Assembly: GCA_965279125.1 (NCBI GenBank)
Contig: CBDIHL010000042.1
Span: forward strand, 144,356-208,355
Source: Dinoroseobacter sp965279125
Lineage (GTDB): Bacteria; Pseudomonadota; Alphaproteobacteria; Rhodobacterales; Rhodobacteraceae
DNA: 64,000 nt
Direction: 5' to 3'
In this document: piece by piece, positions 25,259 to 34,290 of the stretch
How the letters are laid out: each line of letters opens with the position of its first letter
Numbering within the stretch: position 1 is the first letter of the stretch
Position numbers and translations under genes: made by a program
Notes under the pieces: generated by a model
The model's database searches: none
What the model was told of the DNA's origin: nothing
Seen by the model: only the letters and a program-made list of their open reading frames with translations

Positions 25259-25645
25259 ATGGTTGCTTGGGCGGAGTACAAAGCCACCGCAAAGTCGCGT
25301 GGCGCATTGGCGTTGGAGCTGTATGTGGCCCACAGCACCCCTGCTAAATCGCCCGAGGACGTAAAGGCCGCGCTGCCCGATCACCTCGCCTATCAGGCAC
25401 AGTTGGAGCGCGCAGGGCAGTTGGCCTTTGCCGGACCGATGTCCGATGAAACGGGGGATCAGATGGAAGGCATGGGCCTGATCATCTACCGCGCCGACAG
25501 CCTTGAGGCAGCACGCGCTTTGGCGCAAGGCGATCCGATGCACGCCACGGGTGCGCGCAGCTTTGTTCTGCGCAAATGGATGATCAACGAAGGGTCGTTC
25601 ACGTTGCAGGTTGGTTTGTCGACAGGCGGGGCCATCTTAGGCTGA
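25259..25645 (+). CDS. YciI-family (muconolactone-isomerase-like fold) protein
   Basis: This 128-residue protein has the YCII domain: an N-terminal strand (ALELYVAHST), LPDHLAYQAQLERAGQLAFAGPM and the closing DPMHATGARSFVLRKWMINEG with the conserved His/Asp pair. The fold is a ferredoxin-like barrel related to muconolactone isomerase, and some members act in aromatic or chlorinated-compound breakdown. A GAAAGGG ribosome site precedes the ATG. It is first in the plus-strand operon with gntR, malonyl-CoA genes and the monooxygenase. Confidence 0.82.
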   Translation: MVAWAEYKATAKSRGALALELYVAHSTPAKSPEDVKAALPDHLAYQAQLERAGQLAFAGPMSDETGDQMEGMGLIIYRADSLEAARALAQGDPMHATGARSFVLRKWMINEGSFTLQVGLSTGGAILG

Positions 25646-25690
25646 TCGGAAGGGCCTGCCACAGGTGCGGGCGAAGAGGGATGCAAGAGT

Positions 25691-26356
25691 ATGAACGTTA
25701 TGCAGACGACCGACAGCAAGGAAACCTCCGCTACGCGAGATTGCTATCTTCGACTGCGGACCCTGATCCTGACCGGGGCGATGCCCCCGGGCAAGAAGCT
25801 GAAGATCGAAGAGCTACGCAGCATCCTGAACTCCGGAGCCAGCCCGGTGCGCGAAGCGCTGAGCTTGCTCACCTCGGACATGTTGGTGGAACGGATGGAT
25901 CAGCGCGGCTTTCGCGCGGCCCCTGTCGGTAAGGCGAATTTTGAAGAGATATTGATGCTGCGCTGTTCGCTCGAAGACATGGCCCTGCGCGCGTCCATCG
26001 CCAATGCCGACACCGCTTGGGAAGAAAAGGTCGTGCTGTGCCACCATCACATGCGACAGGCCAGCAAGCACGACACGCATGTGTTTGAGGAAGCGCACAA
26101 AGCCTTTCACATGGCGCTTCTCAGCAACGCCAACCTGCCAATGCTGGAGCATTACTGCGCCCAACTTTATGATCTGAACATTCGCTATCGCTACCTCGCC
26201 GCAGATGGTCCGCGCTATGGCGAGCGCTCGATTAAGTCCGAGCATCAGGAGATTCTTGATGCCGCGATGGAACGCGATGCGGATACGGCCTCGGCCCTGT
26301 TGATCGACCACTACCGGCGCACCGGAAAATACCTGAGCGCGCAAATGGAAGGCTAG
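25691..26356 (+). CDS. GntR-family transcriptional regulator, FCD domain
   Basis: Residues about 12-78 form the GntR winged helix (LILTGAMPPGKKLKIEELRSI, SPVREALSLLTSDMLVERMDQRGFRAAPV), and 85-215 form the helical FCD ligand-binding domain (ILMLRCSLEDMALRASI, FHMALLSNANLPMLEHYCAQLYDL) with its metal-ligand His residues. These proteins usually repress a divergent catabolic operon until an organic acid binds. The gene lies inside the plus-strand operon directly before the malonyl-CoA genes, like matR-type regulators. The dyads at 25227 and 33085 are its most likely targets. Confidence 0.9.
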   Translation: MNVMQTTDSKETSATRDCYLRLRTLILTGAMPPGKKLKIEELRSILNSGASPVREALSLLTSDMLVERMDQRGFRAAPVGKANFEEILMLRCSLEDMALRASIANADTAWEEKVVLCHHHMRQASKHDTHVFEEAHKAFHMALLSNANLPMLEHYCAQLYDLNIRYRYLAADGPRYGERSIKSEHQEILDAAMERDADTASALLIDHYRRTGKYLSAQMEG

Positions 26357-26362
26357 GCACAT

Positions 26363-27661
26363 ATGCGGCGAAGTTCGGTCTTTGGGGATCTGCTGGCGCA
26401 GATATTCGAGCGCTCGGGTCAATTGCGCAGCCATGACGACACGCGCACTTTGACGGAGTTGTCCGAGGCGCTGTTATCGGCGGAAGGTGAAGTGTCGGGC
26501 TACAAGCTGGCCGCAACCCTGCTGGAGCGGTATCGGTCCGCGGATGACGAAACCAAACTGGCCTTCTTCACTTACCTGAACACGCATCTTGATGTGGATG
26601 CAGATCAGGTTGCGGCGCTCGCAGCCAGCTATGGCGCAGACCCCAGCCCTGCCGCATTCAAGGCGCTGTGCAACGCATCTGAGCCACGCAGGCAGGAATT
26701 ATTGCGACGGCTGAACCAGCCCGTCGGCGCAACCCATGCCCTGGTGGGAATGCGCGTTGATCTTCTGCGCTTCGTCAAGGCACACCCAGATCTGGCACGC
26801 ACGGATCACGACTTCATGCACTTGCTGCGCAGTTGGTTCAATCGTGGGTTTCTGGTGCTCAAGCAGATCAATTGGGACACGCCCGCGCGCATCCTCGACA
26901 AGATCGTGGCCTATGAGGCGGTGCATCAGATCGACGATTTTGATGATCTGCGCCGCAGGCTGAACCCAGCTGATCGGCGCTGCTTTGCGTTCTTCCACCC
27001 CTCCATGCCCGACGAGCCGCTGATCTTCGTGGAGGTTGCCCTGACCGAAGATACACCCAATTCCATTGCAGCCTTGCTGAGCGAGACCCGCGATCCGATT
27101 GATCCCGAGCAGGCGAAGGTGGCGGCGTTCTATTCAATCTCCAACTGCCAGAAGGGCTTGAACGGGATTAGCTTCGGAAACCTGCTGATCAAACAAGTCG
27201 TAGCTGAATTGTCACTGGAATTTCCGGGCTTGAAGACCTTTGTGACCCTCTCGCCCCTGCCCCGCCTGAACGCATGGCTGCGCGACCAGACCAAAGATGC
27301 TGAGATCGGTGCGGCCGCCCAATCCGCGCTCGCGGGCGAGGCATCCGATGCCACATTAAAGGCGCTGGCCGCGCGCTATGTGCTGCGCGCCAAGGCAACG
27401 ACCGGGCTGCCGCTCGACCCGGTCGGGCGCTTTCATCTGGGCAATGGCGCTGAGGTCCACGCGATTCATACCGGGGCAGACCCCTCGCCCAATGGAATGC
27501 AGAACTCTACCGGTGTGATGGTCAACTACCTGTATGACCTGACGCGAACCGAACGAAACCACGAGGACTTCGCGCTGAACGGCGCGATTGCAACCTCGCG
27601 GTCCGTTCAGACGCTGGCTGAGGGACCGATCGAGACAAAGACCAAGGAAACCACCGCGTGA
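26363..27661 (+). CDS. Malonyl-CoA decarboxylase
   Basis: The 432-residue protein has the N-terminal helical region and the C-terminal GNAT-like catalytic domain of malonyl-CoA decarboxylase. Visible conserved segments are FMHLLRSWFNRGFLVLKQI, RRCFAFFHPSMPDEPLIFVEVAL, FYSISNCQKGLNGISFGNLLIKQV and FVTLSPLPRLNAWL, with the catalytic Ser and His expected in SISNC and near AEVHAIHTGAD. It converts malonyl-CoA to acetyl-CoA and CO2. It lies 6 bp after gntR and overlaps the malonyl-CoA synthetase start by 4 bp (GTGA). This is the matA-matB arrangement of malonate users. Confidence 0.92.
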   Translation: MRRSSVFGDLLAQIFERSGQLRSHDDTRTLTELSEALLSAEGEVSGYKLAATLLERYRSADDETKLAFFTYLNTHLDVDADQVAALAASYGADPSPAAFKALCNASEPRRQELLRRLNQPVGATHALVGMRVDLLRFVKAHPDLARTDHDFMHLLRSWFNRGFLVLKQINWDTPARILDKIVAYEAVHQIDDFDDLRRRLNPADRRCFAFFHPSMPDEPLIFVEVALTEDTPNSIAALLSETRDPIDPEQAKVAAFYSISNCQKGLNGISFGNLLIKQVVAELSLEFPGLKTFVTLSPLPRLNAWLRDQTKDAEIGAAAQSALAGEASDATLKALAARYVLRAKATTGLPLDPVGRFHLGNGAEVHAIHTGADPSPNGMQNSTGVMVNYLYDLTRTERNHEDFALNGAIATSRSVQTLAEGPIETKTKETTA

Positions 27662-29157
27662 CAAACACCCTCTACGACGCGCTGTTTGCGCCTCATGCCG
27701 CCAATGATACGCCCTTTCTGACCGATGATGACGGTGCGGTTACCACCTATGCGGGCTTTGTCGCGCGCGCGTCTCAGATTGCGCATGTGCTGTCCGCATC
27801 CGGTGTCGGTGCCGGGGACCGGATCGTGGTGCAAGCGCCCAAGCTGGTGGACACATTGGCGCTTTATGCCGCAAGCGTGCAGGTCGGTGCCGTCTATCTG
27901 CCGCTGAACACCGCCTATACCCAGTCCGAGCTGAGCTATTTCATCGGCGATGCGGAGCCGAAACTGATCGTCTGCGATGCCAAGGGTGAGGCCGAGATCA
28001 CCGTGCTGGCCAGCGATGTCGCGGCCCAAGTGCTGACCCTGTCGGGCGATGACGGCACACTTAGCTTGGCGGCCAACGACGCGGATACGACCTTCGCGCC
28101 TGTGCCGCGTGGGCCGGATGATCTGGCGGCGTTGCTCTATACCTCAGGCACGACGGGGCGGTCGAAAGGCGCGATGCTGTCGCACAAAAACCTGCTGTCG
28201 AATGCGCAGGTGCTGCGCGATCTGTGGTGCATCACCAAGGACGACCGCCTGATCCATGCCTTGCCGATTTTCCACACCCACGGGCTGTTTGTGGCGATGA
28301 ACACAACGCTGCTCGCCGGGGCGCAGGTGCGGTTGATGGCGGCATTCAACCTTGATGTGATCTTGTCGGAACTGCCCCGCTCCACGCTGATGATGGGCGT
28401 GCCGACGTTCTATACGCGGCTTCTGGGCGACGCGCGCTTCACACAAGACCTGACGGCGCAGATGCGCTTGTTCATCTCCGGCTCGGCCCCACTGCTGGCG
28501 GAAACGCATCAGGCTTTCGAGGCGCGCACCGGGCACCGTATTCTGGAACGCTATGGGATGACGGAAACCAACATGATTACCTCGAACCCTTATGACGGCG
28601 CGCGCATCGCCGGAACGGTGGGCTATCCTTTGTCGGGCACCGAAGTGACGATCACCAATCCCGACACCGGCGCAGCTGTCCCACAGGGCGAGATCGGCAT
28701 GATCGAGGTGCGCGGCGACAACGTCTTTCAAGGCTATTGGAAGATGCCCGAGAAAACCGCCGAAGAACTGCGCGCCAACGGCTATTTCATCACGGGCGAT
28801 CTGGGGGTCGCGGCTGAGGATGGCCGGATCTCCATTGTGGGGCGCTCGAAGGATCTGATCATTGCGGGCGGCTATAACATCTACCCAAAGGAAATCGAGG
28901 ATGTGCTGAACGACATGCCCGGCGTGCTGGAAAGTGCCGTCTATGGCGTGCCTCATCCCGATTTCGGTGAAAGCGTGATTGCCGTAATTGTGCCGGAGCC
29001 GGGCGTCGAGATCTCTGTCGAGGCCTTGAAGTCCGAAGCGGAGGCAAAGCTTGCCCGCTTCAAGCACCCGCGCATCTACAAGATCATGGACGCCTTGCCC
29101 CGCAACACGATGGGCAAGGTGCAAAAGAACGTGCTGCGCCAAAACTACGGGGCCTGA
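27658..29157 (+). CDS. matB: Malonyl-CoA synthetase (acyl-adenylate ligase)
   Basis: This 499-residue AMP-forming ligase has LLYTSGTTGRSKGAMLSH (P-loop), YGMTETNMITSN, GDLGVAAEDGRISIVGRSKDLIIAGGYNIYPKEIE-type hinge sequence and the catalytic Lys in NTMGKVQKN. Family features and the coupling to malonyl-CoA decarboxylase make malonate the expected substrate; a related dicarboxylate or small acid remains possible. The GTG start at 27658 overlaps the upstream TGA. The flavoprotein gene begins 4 bp after its stop, so all three are in one transcript. Malonate may be imported or made by the ring-cleavage pathway encoded alongside. Confidence 0.9.
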   Translation: MTNTLYDALFAPHAANDTPFLTDDDGAVTTYAGFVARASQIAHVLSASGVGAGDRIVVQAPKLVDTLALYAASVQVGAVYLPLNTAYTQSELSYFIGDAEPKLIVCDAKGEAEITVLASDVAAQVLTLSGDDGTLSLAANDADTTFAPVPRGPDDLAALLYTSGTTGRSKGAMLSHKNLLSNAQVLRDLWCITKDDRLIHALPIFHTHGLFVAMNTTLLAGAQVRLMAAFNLDVILSELPRSTLMMGVPTFYTRLLGDARFTQDLTAQMRLFISGSAPLLAETHQAFEARTGHRILERYGMTETNMITSNPYDGARIAGTVGYPLSGTEVTITNPDTGAAVPQGEIGMIEVRGDNVFQGYWKMPEKTAEELRANGYFITGDLGVAAEDGRISIVGRSKDLIIAGGYNIYPKEIEDVLNDMPGVLESAVYGVPHPDFGESVIAVIVPEPGVEISVEALKSEAEAKLARFKHPRIYKIMDALPRNTMGKVQKNVLRQNYGA

Positions 29158-29161
29158 CCGG

Positions 29162-30721
29162 ATGACGACGCCACAAGACACCGATGTGGTGATCGTCGGT
29201 GCTGGTCCGGTCGGCCTGCTTCTGGCGATCCTTCTGGGGCGCGCCGGGCACAATGTGACTTTGGTCGAGAAGTGGCCGGAAATTTACGACCGCCCCCGCG
29301 CCGTGACGATGGATCACGAGGTGGCGCGCATTCTGGCGACGCTGGGCATCAATGTGGACCACGATCCCGCCTTCGAGAACCACAAAGAGCTCTACTACTG
29401 GAAGAATGCCGACCTGCAAAATCTACAGATCGTGGATTGGAAAAGCCTCGCACCATCAGGCTGGCATGTGACCTACTGGTTCAACCAGCCCGAGTTGGAA
29501 GCGCGTCTAATGGACATCGCGACCAGCTTGCCCAGCGTGACGCTGTTGCGGGGCTGGACGGCGGTCGCGTTGGCGCAAGATGCTGACGGCGCGACCGTGC
29601 GGATCAGCGACACCGCAACGGGCCAAGACCAGAAGACCTTTCGCGCGCAGTTTGTCGTCGGCGCGGATGGGGCCAACAGCTTTGTGCGCGACAGCCTTGG
29701 GCTGAGCGTGGTCGATAAGGGCTATTTCTTCGACTGGTTGATCCTTGATATGGTGCCAGACGGCGACTACCACGCCTCCCCCGCGCAGTGGCAACTATGT
29801 GACCCCAAACGGCCCACCACGATCGTGCCCGGCGGGCCGGGGCGGCGGCGTTGGGAATTTATGGTGCTACCCGACGAGGACAAAGACGAGATTGCCAAAC
29901 CGGAGGCCGCGTGGCGGCTGCTGGAACCGTGGGGCCTGACGCCAGACAACGCCAAGCTGGAACGCAGTGCCGTCTACCGCTTTCAGGCGCGGTGGGCCGA
30001 ACGCTGGTTGTCCGGGCGCTGCATGATCGCAGGCGATGCGGCGCATTTGATGCCGCCCTTCGCCGGAGAGGGGATGTGCGCCGGGTTGCGCGATGCGGTC
30101 GCTTTGGGCTGGCGGTTGTCGGGCATTCTGGGGGGCAAGCTGCCTGAGGCCGTGTTGTACAGCTACGAAAGCGAGCGGATCAGCCATGCCAAACACTACA
30201 TCCAGTTCAGCCAAGATTTGGGCGAGATCATCTGCATCGCTGATCCTGCACAAGCCGCCGAGCGCGACGCGCGGATGATGGCCGATTTGGCCGCGCGGGA
30301 TCATCAGCCGATTTCCGGCGATCTTGTGAAGCTGGGCGCAGGCGCGTGGTGCGCGCAGACCTATGGGGCGGGTGAGTTATCGCCTCAAGGCGTCGTCCAA
30401 TTTGACGGGCGGCAAGATCGATTTGATCAGGCCGTTGGTCAGGGCTGGTTCGTGCTGGCAATTGAACAGCCCGCCGCGGGTCTGCTGACCGACGCGCAGA
30501 TGGCCCAACTCGCCGCATTGGGCGGTCGCGTCTTATCGCTCGGCCCAAAGGGCGGCGACTACGATGTGGTCACTAAAGATCAGGCCTATGCCGATTGGAT
30601 GGCCGAAGCGGACGCGCAATACGCCATCATCCGCCCCGATTTCTACGTCGCCGCAACCGCCAAAACTCCCGAGGATTTGGGCAGCTGCTTTGATCAGGTA
30701 CTGAACGCGCTAGGACTTTAG
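29162..30721 (+). CDS. FAD-dependent aromatic hydroxylase (MhpA/PheA-like)
   Basis: From ATG 29162 this is a 519-residue group A flavoprotein monooxygenase. The FAD motifs are VVIVGAGPVGLLLA, the DG motif in FVVGADGANSFVRD and MIAGDAAHLMPPFAGEGMCAGLRD; the C-terminal thioredoxin-like domain (about 400-519) matches 3-(3-hydroxyphenyl)propionate hydroxylase. It would add a hydroxyl group to a phenol with NAD(P)H and oxygen, giving a substrate for the intradiol dioxygenase of the divergent operon. It ends the plus-strand operon, and its last 12 bp overlap the convergent sulfatase gene. Confidence 0.88.
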   Translation: MTTPQDTDVVIVGAGPVGLLLAILLGRAGHNVTLVEKWPEIYDRPRAVTMDHEVARILATLGINVDHDPAFENHKELYYWKNADLQNLQIVDWKSLAPSGWHVTYWFNQPELEARLMDIATSLPSVTLLRGWTAVALAQDADGATVRISDTATGQDQKTFRAQFVVGADGANSFVRDSLGLSVVDKGYFFDWLILDMVPDGDYHASPAQWQLCDPKRPTTIVPGGPGRRRWEFMVLPDEDKDEIAKPEAAWRLLEPWGLTPDNAKLERSAVYRFQARWAERWLSGRCMIAGDAAHLMPPFAGEGMCAGLRDAVALGWRLSGILGGKLPEAVLYSYESERISHAKHYIQFSQDLGEIICIADPAQAAERDARMMADLAARDHQPISGDLVKLGAGAWCAQTYGAGELSPQGVVQFDGRQDRFDQAVGQGWFVLAIEQPAAGLLTDAQMAQLAALGGRVLSLGPKGGDYDVVTKDQAYADWMAEADAQYAIIRPDFYVAATAKTPEDLGSCFDQVLNALGL

Positions 30722-32320
30722 GTGCGGCGGCATGGATAGACCATCGGCTTCCAACTCGTCCTGATCCAAATAGGCGATGTAGATGCCGGGCGGCTCGCGC
30801 CCGTCGGTCATTTTCTCGATGACCTCAGGCGTGCGGGTGATCCGCGTGTGGTGCTTGCGGGTCCAATCGAAATGCAACGCTTTCAGACGCCCGATCTGGT
30901 CGCGATGGTCGGGACTGTCGCCCAGATCATGCAGTTCATCCGGATCGGTTTCCAGATCGAACAGCATCGGGCGCATCGTCTCGACATGCACGTATTTCCA
31001 GCGCCCATCGAAGACCATGACCAGCCGCGCATCGCTTTGATCCACATTGACCATGCGGCGGGCGTCGCGCGTGGAATAGTCGTATTCCGAGATGCAGTGA
31101 TCCCGCCACGGCGCATCGGCCCCCTGCAAGAGCGGCGTCAATGCGCGCCCTTCGTAGATATGCGGTTTGGGCGGACCGCCTAGAAACTCCTGAAACGTGG
31201 GGGCCAGATCAATGCCTTCGACCAGCGCATCGGTCGCCGTGCCGCGCGCCGGATCCGCCTCCGCGCGCGGATCATAAACGATCAGCGGGATACGGGCCGA
31301 GCAATCGTAGAACAGGTCCTTCTCGCCCATCCAGTGATCGCCCATATTGTCACCGTGATCCGCGCAAAAGACGACCATCGTGTCTTTCATGCGACCACTC
31401 GCCTCTAGGTAGTCAAAGAGCCGCCCCATATTGTCGTCCAACTCCTTGATCAGCCCCATATAGACCGGGGCAACCAAATCGCGCACGTCGTCGCGCGAGA
31501 ACGAGGCGCAGATGCGGGTCTTCTCCCACTGCTCCATAAGCGGGTGGGTGTGCTCACCCTCTCGCCGGTTGACCGGGGGCAAATCGTCCTTGGAATACAT
31601 ATCGTTATAGGGGGCCGGGGCGAGATAAGGCCAATGCGGCTTGATATAGCTGAGATGGCACAGCCACGGCGCGTCGCCTTGGGCCTCCATGAACTCGATC
31701 CCGCGCGTGGTCAGCCACGCTGTTTCCGAGTGTTCCTTGGGGACGCGGGCCGCCAACGGCGCAGATTCCAGCAGCCACCCGGATTTCTTCTCGCCATCTG
31801 GACCAATCGCCGTGTTCGCCCATTCTTCCCACGGGGTCTCGCCGCCCATGCCATGGTCGCGCAGATACGCCTCGTAATCCTCCGCATGGCGGTTCGTGTC
31901 AATTGCCGCGTTGGTGCCATCATCGCGCACGAAAACCTCGAACCCGCATTCGCTGACCAAGGCCCCTATGGTGCTTTCGGGATCAATGCCTAGACGCTGC
32001 ATTCCCTCCACGTCCGGGCGCATATGGGTCTTGCCGACCAACGTGCTGGTGACGCCGATCTCGCGCAGATGATCGCCCAAGGTCGGCTCACCCACCCGCA
32101 GGGGAAACCCGTTCCAGGTCGCGCCATGGCTGCGCACGTAGCGCCCGGTATAAAAACTCATCCGGCTGGGGCCACAGATCGGCGACTGGATATACGCCTT
32201 GTTAAAGCGCACGCCTTTGGCCGCGAGGCGGTCAATATGCGGGGTCTCGATATGCGTGGCACCGTAGCAGCTGAGGTAATCCCAGCGCAGTTGGTCGGCC
32301 ATTATCCAAAGTACATTCAT
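30710..32320 (-). CDS. Sulfatase-family hydrolase (type I, CGPSR motif), cytoplasmic
   Basis: The 536-residue protein has the alkaline-phosphatase-superfamily sulfatase core: VLWIMADQLRWD (metal Asp), the formylglycine motif C49-G-P-S-R, YTGRY, GKTHMRP, and FCADHGDNMGDHWMGEKDLFY with metal-ligand Asp and His. It has no signal peptide, so it acts on a substrate after uptake. It could hydrolyse an organic sulfate or, as in the related phosphonate monoester hydrolases, a phosphoester. It is followed upstream by a GST gene, and both are divergent from a TAXI-TRAP transporter that probably brings in the substrate. Confidence 0.88.
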   Translation of the reverse strand: MNVLWIMADQLRWDYLSCYGATHIETPHIDRLAAKGVRFNKAYIQSPICGPSRMSFYTGRYVRSHGATWNGFPLRVGEPTLGDHLREIGVTSTLVGKTHMRPDVEGMQRLGIDPESTIGALVSECGFEVFVRDDGTNAAIDTNRHAEDYEAYLRDHGMGGETPWEEWANTAIGPDGEKKSGWLLESAPLAARVPKEHSETAWLTTRGIEFMEAQGDAPWLCHLSYIKPHWPYLAPAPYNDMYSKDDLPPVNRREGEHTHPLMEQWEKTRICASFSRDDVRDLVAPVYMGLIKELDDNMGRLFDYLEASGRMKDTMVVFCADHGDNMGDHWMGEKDLFYDCSARIPLIVYDPRAEADPARGTATDALVEGIDLAPTFQEFLGGPPKPHIYEGRALTPLLQGADAPWRDHCISEYDYSTRDARRMVNVDQSDARLVMVFDGRWKYVHVETMRPMLFDLETDPDELHDLGDSPDHRDQIGRLKALHFDWTRKHHTRITRTPEVIEKMTDGREPPGIYIAYLDQDELEADGLSMPPHLKS

Positions 32321-32367
32321 CTGTGCGCGCCTGTTCTACGTTGGGACTTGGGGCTGTGCGAAGCCGG

Positions 32368-33045
32368 TCAGCGAGGCTGCATATAGTTACCTTCGGCTTT
32401 CAGGATCTCGATGTTCTTTTCTTCACGCGCCATCGCCCGCTGCACGGCAGGCCGCGCGTTGCTGAGGGCAAAATGCGCTTGGATGTTTGGGAAGGCATCG
32501 CCCGAATAGCCGACACCCAAGATCCGACCCCAGACCCAATACAGGTAAGCATCAAGGATCGACCAGTCCGCCCCATACCACCACGGACCAGCGTCAAGCC
32601 GTGTGTTGATCATCTCCATGATCTCATCCATCGCCTTGATCCCCAGAGGGCGGACAATCTCGAAGGATTGGGCGGCGTCGGGAATAAATTTGACCGGCAT
32701 CGCAACGCGAGTCACCGTCGGGTGCACAGTTCCCGCAAAGAAGGCCAGATCAGCGGTTTGCTTTAACGCATCGAGGCGTGACGCGGTGGCTGGCAGCAGC
32801 TTGGCGTCGGGAAATTGTGTGGCCAGCCATGTCAGGATGGCTACGTTTTCGGTCAGCGGGTCACCGTCGATCAGCAAGGTGGGCACCTTGCCTTTCGGGT
32901 TAAGTTTCAGAAATTCAGGGGATTTTTGTTCGTTCTTGGCAACACGGACTAGATGCGTGTCAAAAGGCACCCCGATTTCCTCCAAGCCGATGGTCGCCAC
33001 ACGGGCGCATGTATTGGGGGCCACGAAAAGCTTGAGATTGGGCAT
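32368..33045 (-). CDS. Glutathione S-transferase family protein
   Basis: This 225-residue GST has an N-terminal thioredoxin-like domain (FVAPNTCARVATIGLEEIG, KGKVPTLLIDGDPLTENVAIL with the glutathione-binding cis-Pro and Glu/Asn) and a helical C-terminal domain (about 90-215, WSILDAYLYWVWGR). Such proteins act in isomerisation, reductive steps or detoxification in aromatic pathways. It lies 47 bp before the sulfatase gene on the same strand. The shared operator-like site is 40 bp upstream of its start. Confidence 0.87.
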   Translation of the reverse strand: MPNLKLFVAPNTCARVATIGLEEIGVPFDTHLVRVAKNEQKSPEFLKLNPKGKVPTLLIDGDPLTENVAILTWLATQFPDAKLLPATASRLDALKQTADLAFFAGTVHPTVTRVAMPVKFIPDAAQSFEIVRPLGIKAMDEIMEMINTRLDAGPWWYGADWSILDAYLYWVWGRILGVGYSGDAFPNIQAHFALSNARPAVQRAMAREEKNIEILKAEGNYMQPR

Positions 33046-33084
33046 TGCTTGATTTCCTAATCCAGTTATTCTCGCCTCAATAGC

Positions 33085-33102
33085 AAAAATATCGATAATA
33101 TT
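33085..33102. promoter_or_regulatory. Operator-like dyad shared by two divergent promoters (copy 2)
   Basis: The sequence AAAAATATCGATAATATT differs from the site at 25227-25244 (read on the minus strand) at one of 18 positions. It lies in the 135-bp divergent gap between the GST-sulfatase unit and the TAXI-TRAP unit. The placement suggests that one GntR-type repressor controls both divergent regions. The 44223-44238 site is a looser third match. Confidence 0.65.
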
Positions 33103-33180
33103 ACCTCAAGCGCCATATAATCACTTTAACAAGAGCGTGTCACGGCGAAAGCCACACTGTCCTTTGGGAGGAACATACAT

Positions 33181-34224
33181 ATGTCACGAAACCTAATCGC
33201 TGGATTGGCTGCAACTTGCGCCTTGGTCACGGGCGCACACGCCCAGACCGTCTTGACGGCTGAAACTGCTGCACCAAACACGACACCGGGCATCTCGATC
33301 ATCTCGCTGTCCGAAGCCGCCGCGCAAGGCGGGATCGCGGATATTCAAGTCTCGGCGGGTCAAACGCTGACCAACTCGGTCCAGAACGTTGCCGAGGGCA
33401 AGACCGACATCGCCGCCGCCCCGTTTATCCTGCCCTTCTTCCTGTCGCGTGGCGTTGGCCCCTATGCAGGCCTTGGGGCTGAGGCCGGTGGCGAATTGGC
33501 CAGCCAGCTTGCCGTTCTATACACCTATCGGATCTCGGTGCAGGGGCTGATGGCGTATGACAGCGCGAATATCAGCGGGTGGGACGGGTTAGAGGGCAAG
33601 ACCATCTATAACGGCCCCCCCCGTGGTGCCGCCTTGTCGAACGCACGTATCCTGATCAACAACATCACAGGGCTAGAAGAAGGCACGGGCTATACCGGCG
33701 TTCAGGTCAACTGGGGTCAGGCTGTCACGACGATGCAAGACGGGTCCGCCGATGCGTTCGTGCTGCCGCAATCCTTCCCGGACCCGCGAGTGTCCGCGGC
33801 CTTATCATCTGGCGACATGACCCTATTTTCCATGCCTGCCGCGAATTTCGACAGTGAAGAGTTCAGCAACGTCGCCAATCTACCCGGCACGGTGAAATTC
33901 TCGATGCCGATTGCCGAGATGGGGTATGGCGAAGGCGTGACGATCCAGTCCGAAGACGACACGTTCCGGGGGCCTGGCACCGTGGGCGCGGATATCGTCA
34001 ATGTCAGCATGGACTTCGACATGGCCAAGGCCCTGACGGCGGCGTTCATCGAAAACATCGAAGCGATTTATCACGCCAAGGCTCCGTTCATGGCCGTCAC
34101 ATGGCATGGCGAGACGGATATCGCGGTGACGGATATGTGCGGTCCGAACCCGCTGAAATATCATCCCGGTGCCGCCGCAGCTTGGGAAGAGGCAGGCTAT
34201 ACCCTTCCCGACTGCGCCAAATAA
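33181..34224 (+). CDS. TAXI-family TRAP transporter solute receptor
   Basis: This 347-residue periplasmic protein has a signal peptide (SRNLIAGLAATCALVTGAHAQ, likely cut at Ala-Gln) and the TAXI-type features: DIQVSAGQTLTNSVQNVAEGKTDIAA, the glycine-rich segment IYNGPPRGAAL and GYTGVQVNWGQAVTTMQDG. A GGAGG site lies 9 bp before the ATG. It binds an unknown organic solute and delivers it to the fused permease encoded 66 bp downstream. The paralogous pair at 60.8-63.7 kb shares this layout. Confidence 0.9.
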   Translation: MSRNLIAGLAATCALVTGAHAQTVLTAETAAPNTTPGISIISLSEAAAQGGIADIQVSAGQTLTNSVQNVAEGKTDIAAAPFILPFFLSRGVGPYAGLGAEAGGELASQLAVLYTYRISVQGLMAYDSANISGWDGLEGKTIYNGPPRGAALSNARILINNITGLEEGTGYTGVQVNWGQAVTTMQDGSADAFVLPQSFPDPRVSAALSSGDMTLFSMPAANFDSEEFSNVANLPGTVKFSMPIAEMGYGEGVTIQSEDDTFRGPGTVGADIVNVSMDFDMAKALTAAFIENIEAIYHAKAPFMAVTWHGETDIAVTDMCGPNPLKYHPGAAAAWEEAGYTLPDCAK

Positions 34225-34290
34225 GACAACGCGTTTGCGTATATGGCTGGGCGCTGACCGCGCCCGGCCATTTTTTGGGGGACGGGCAGA

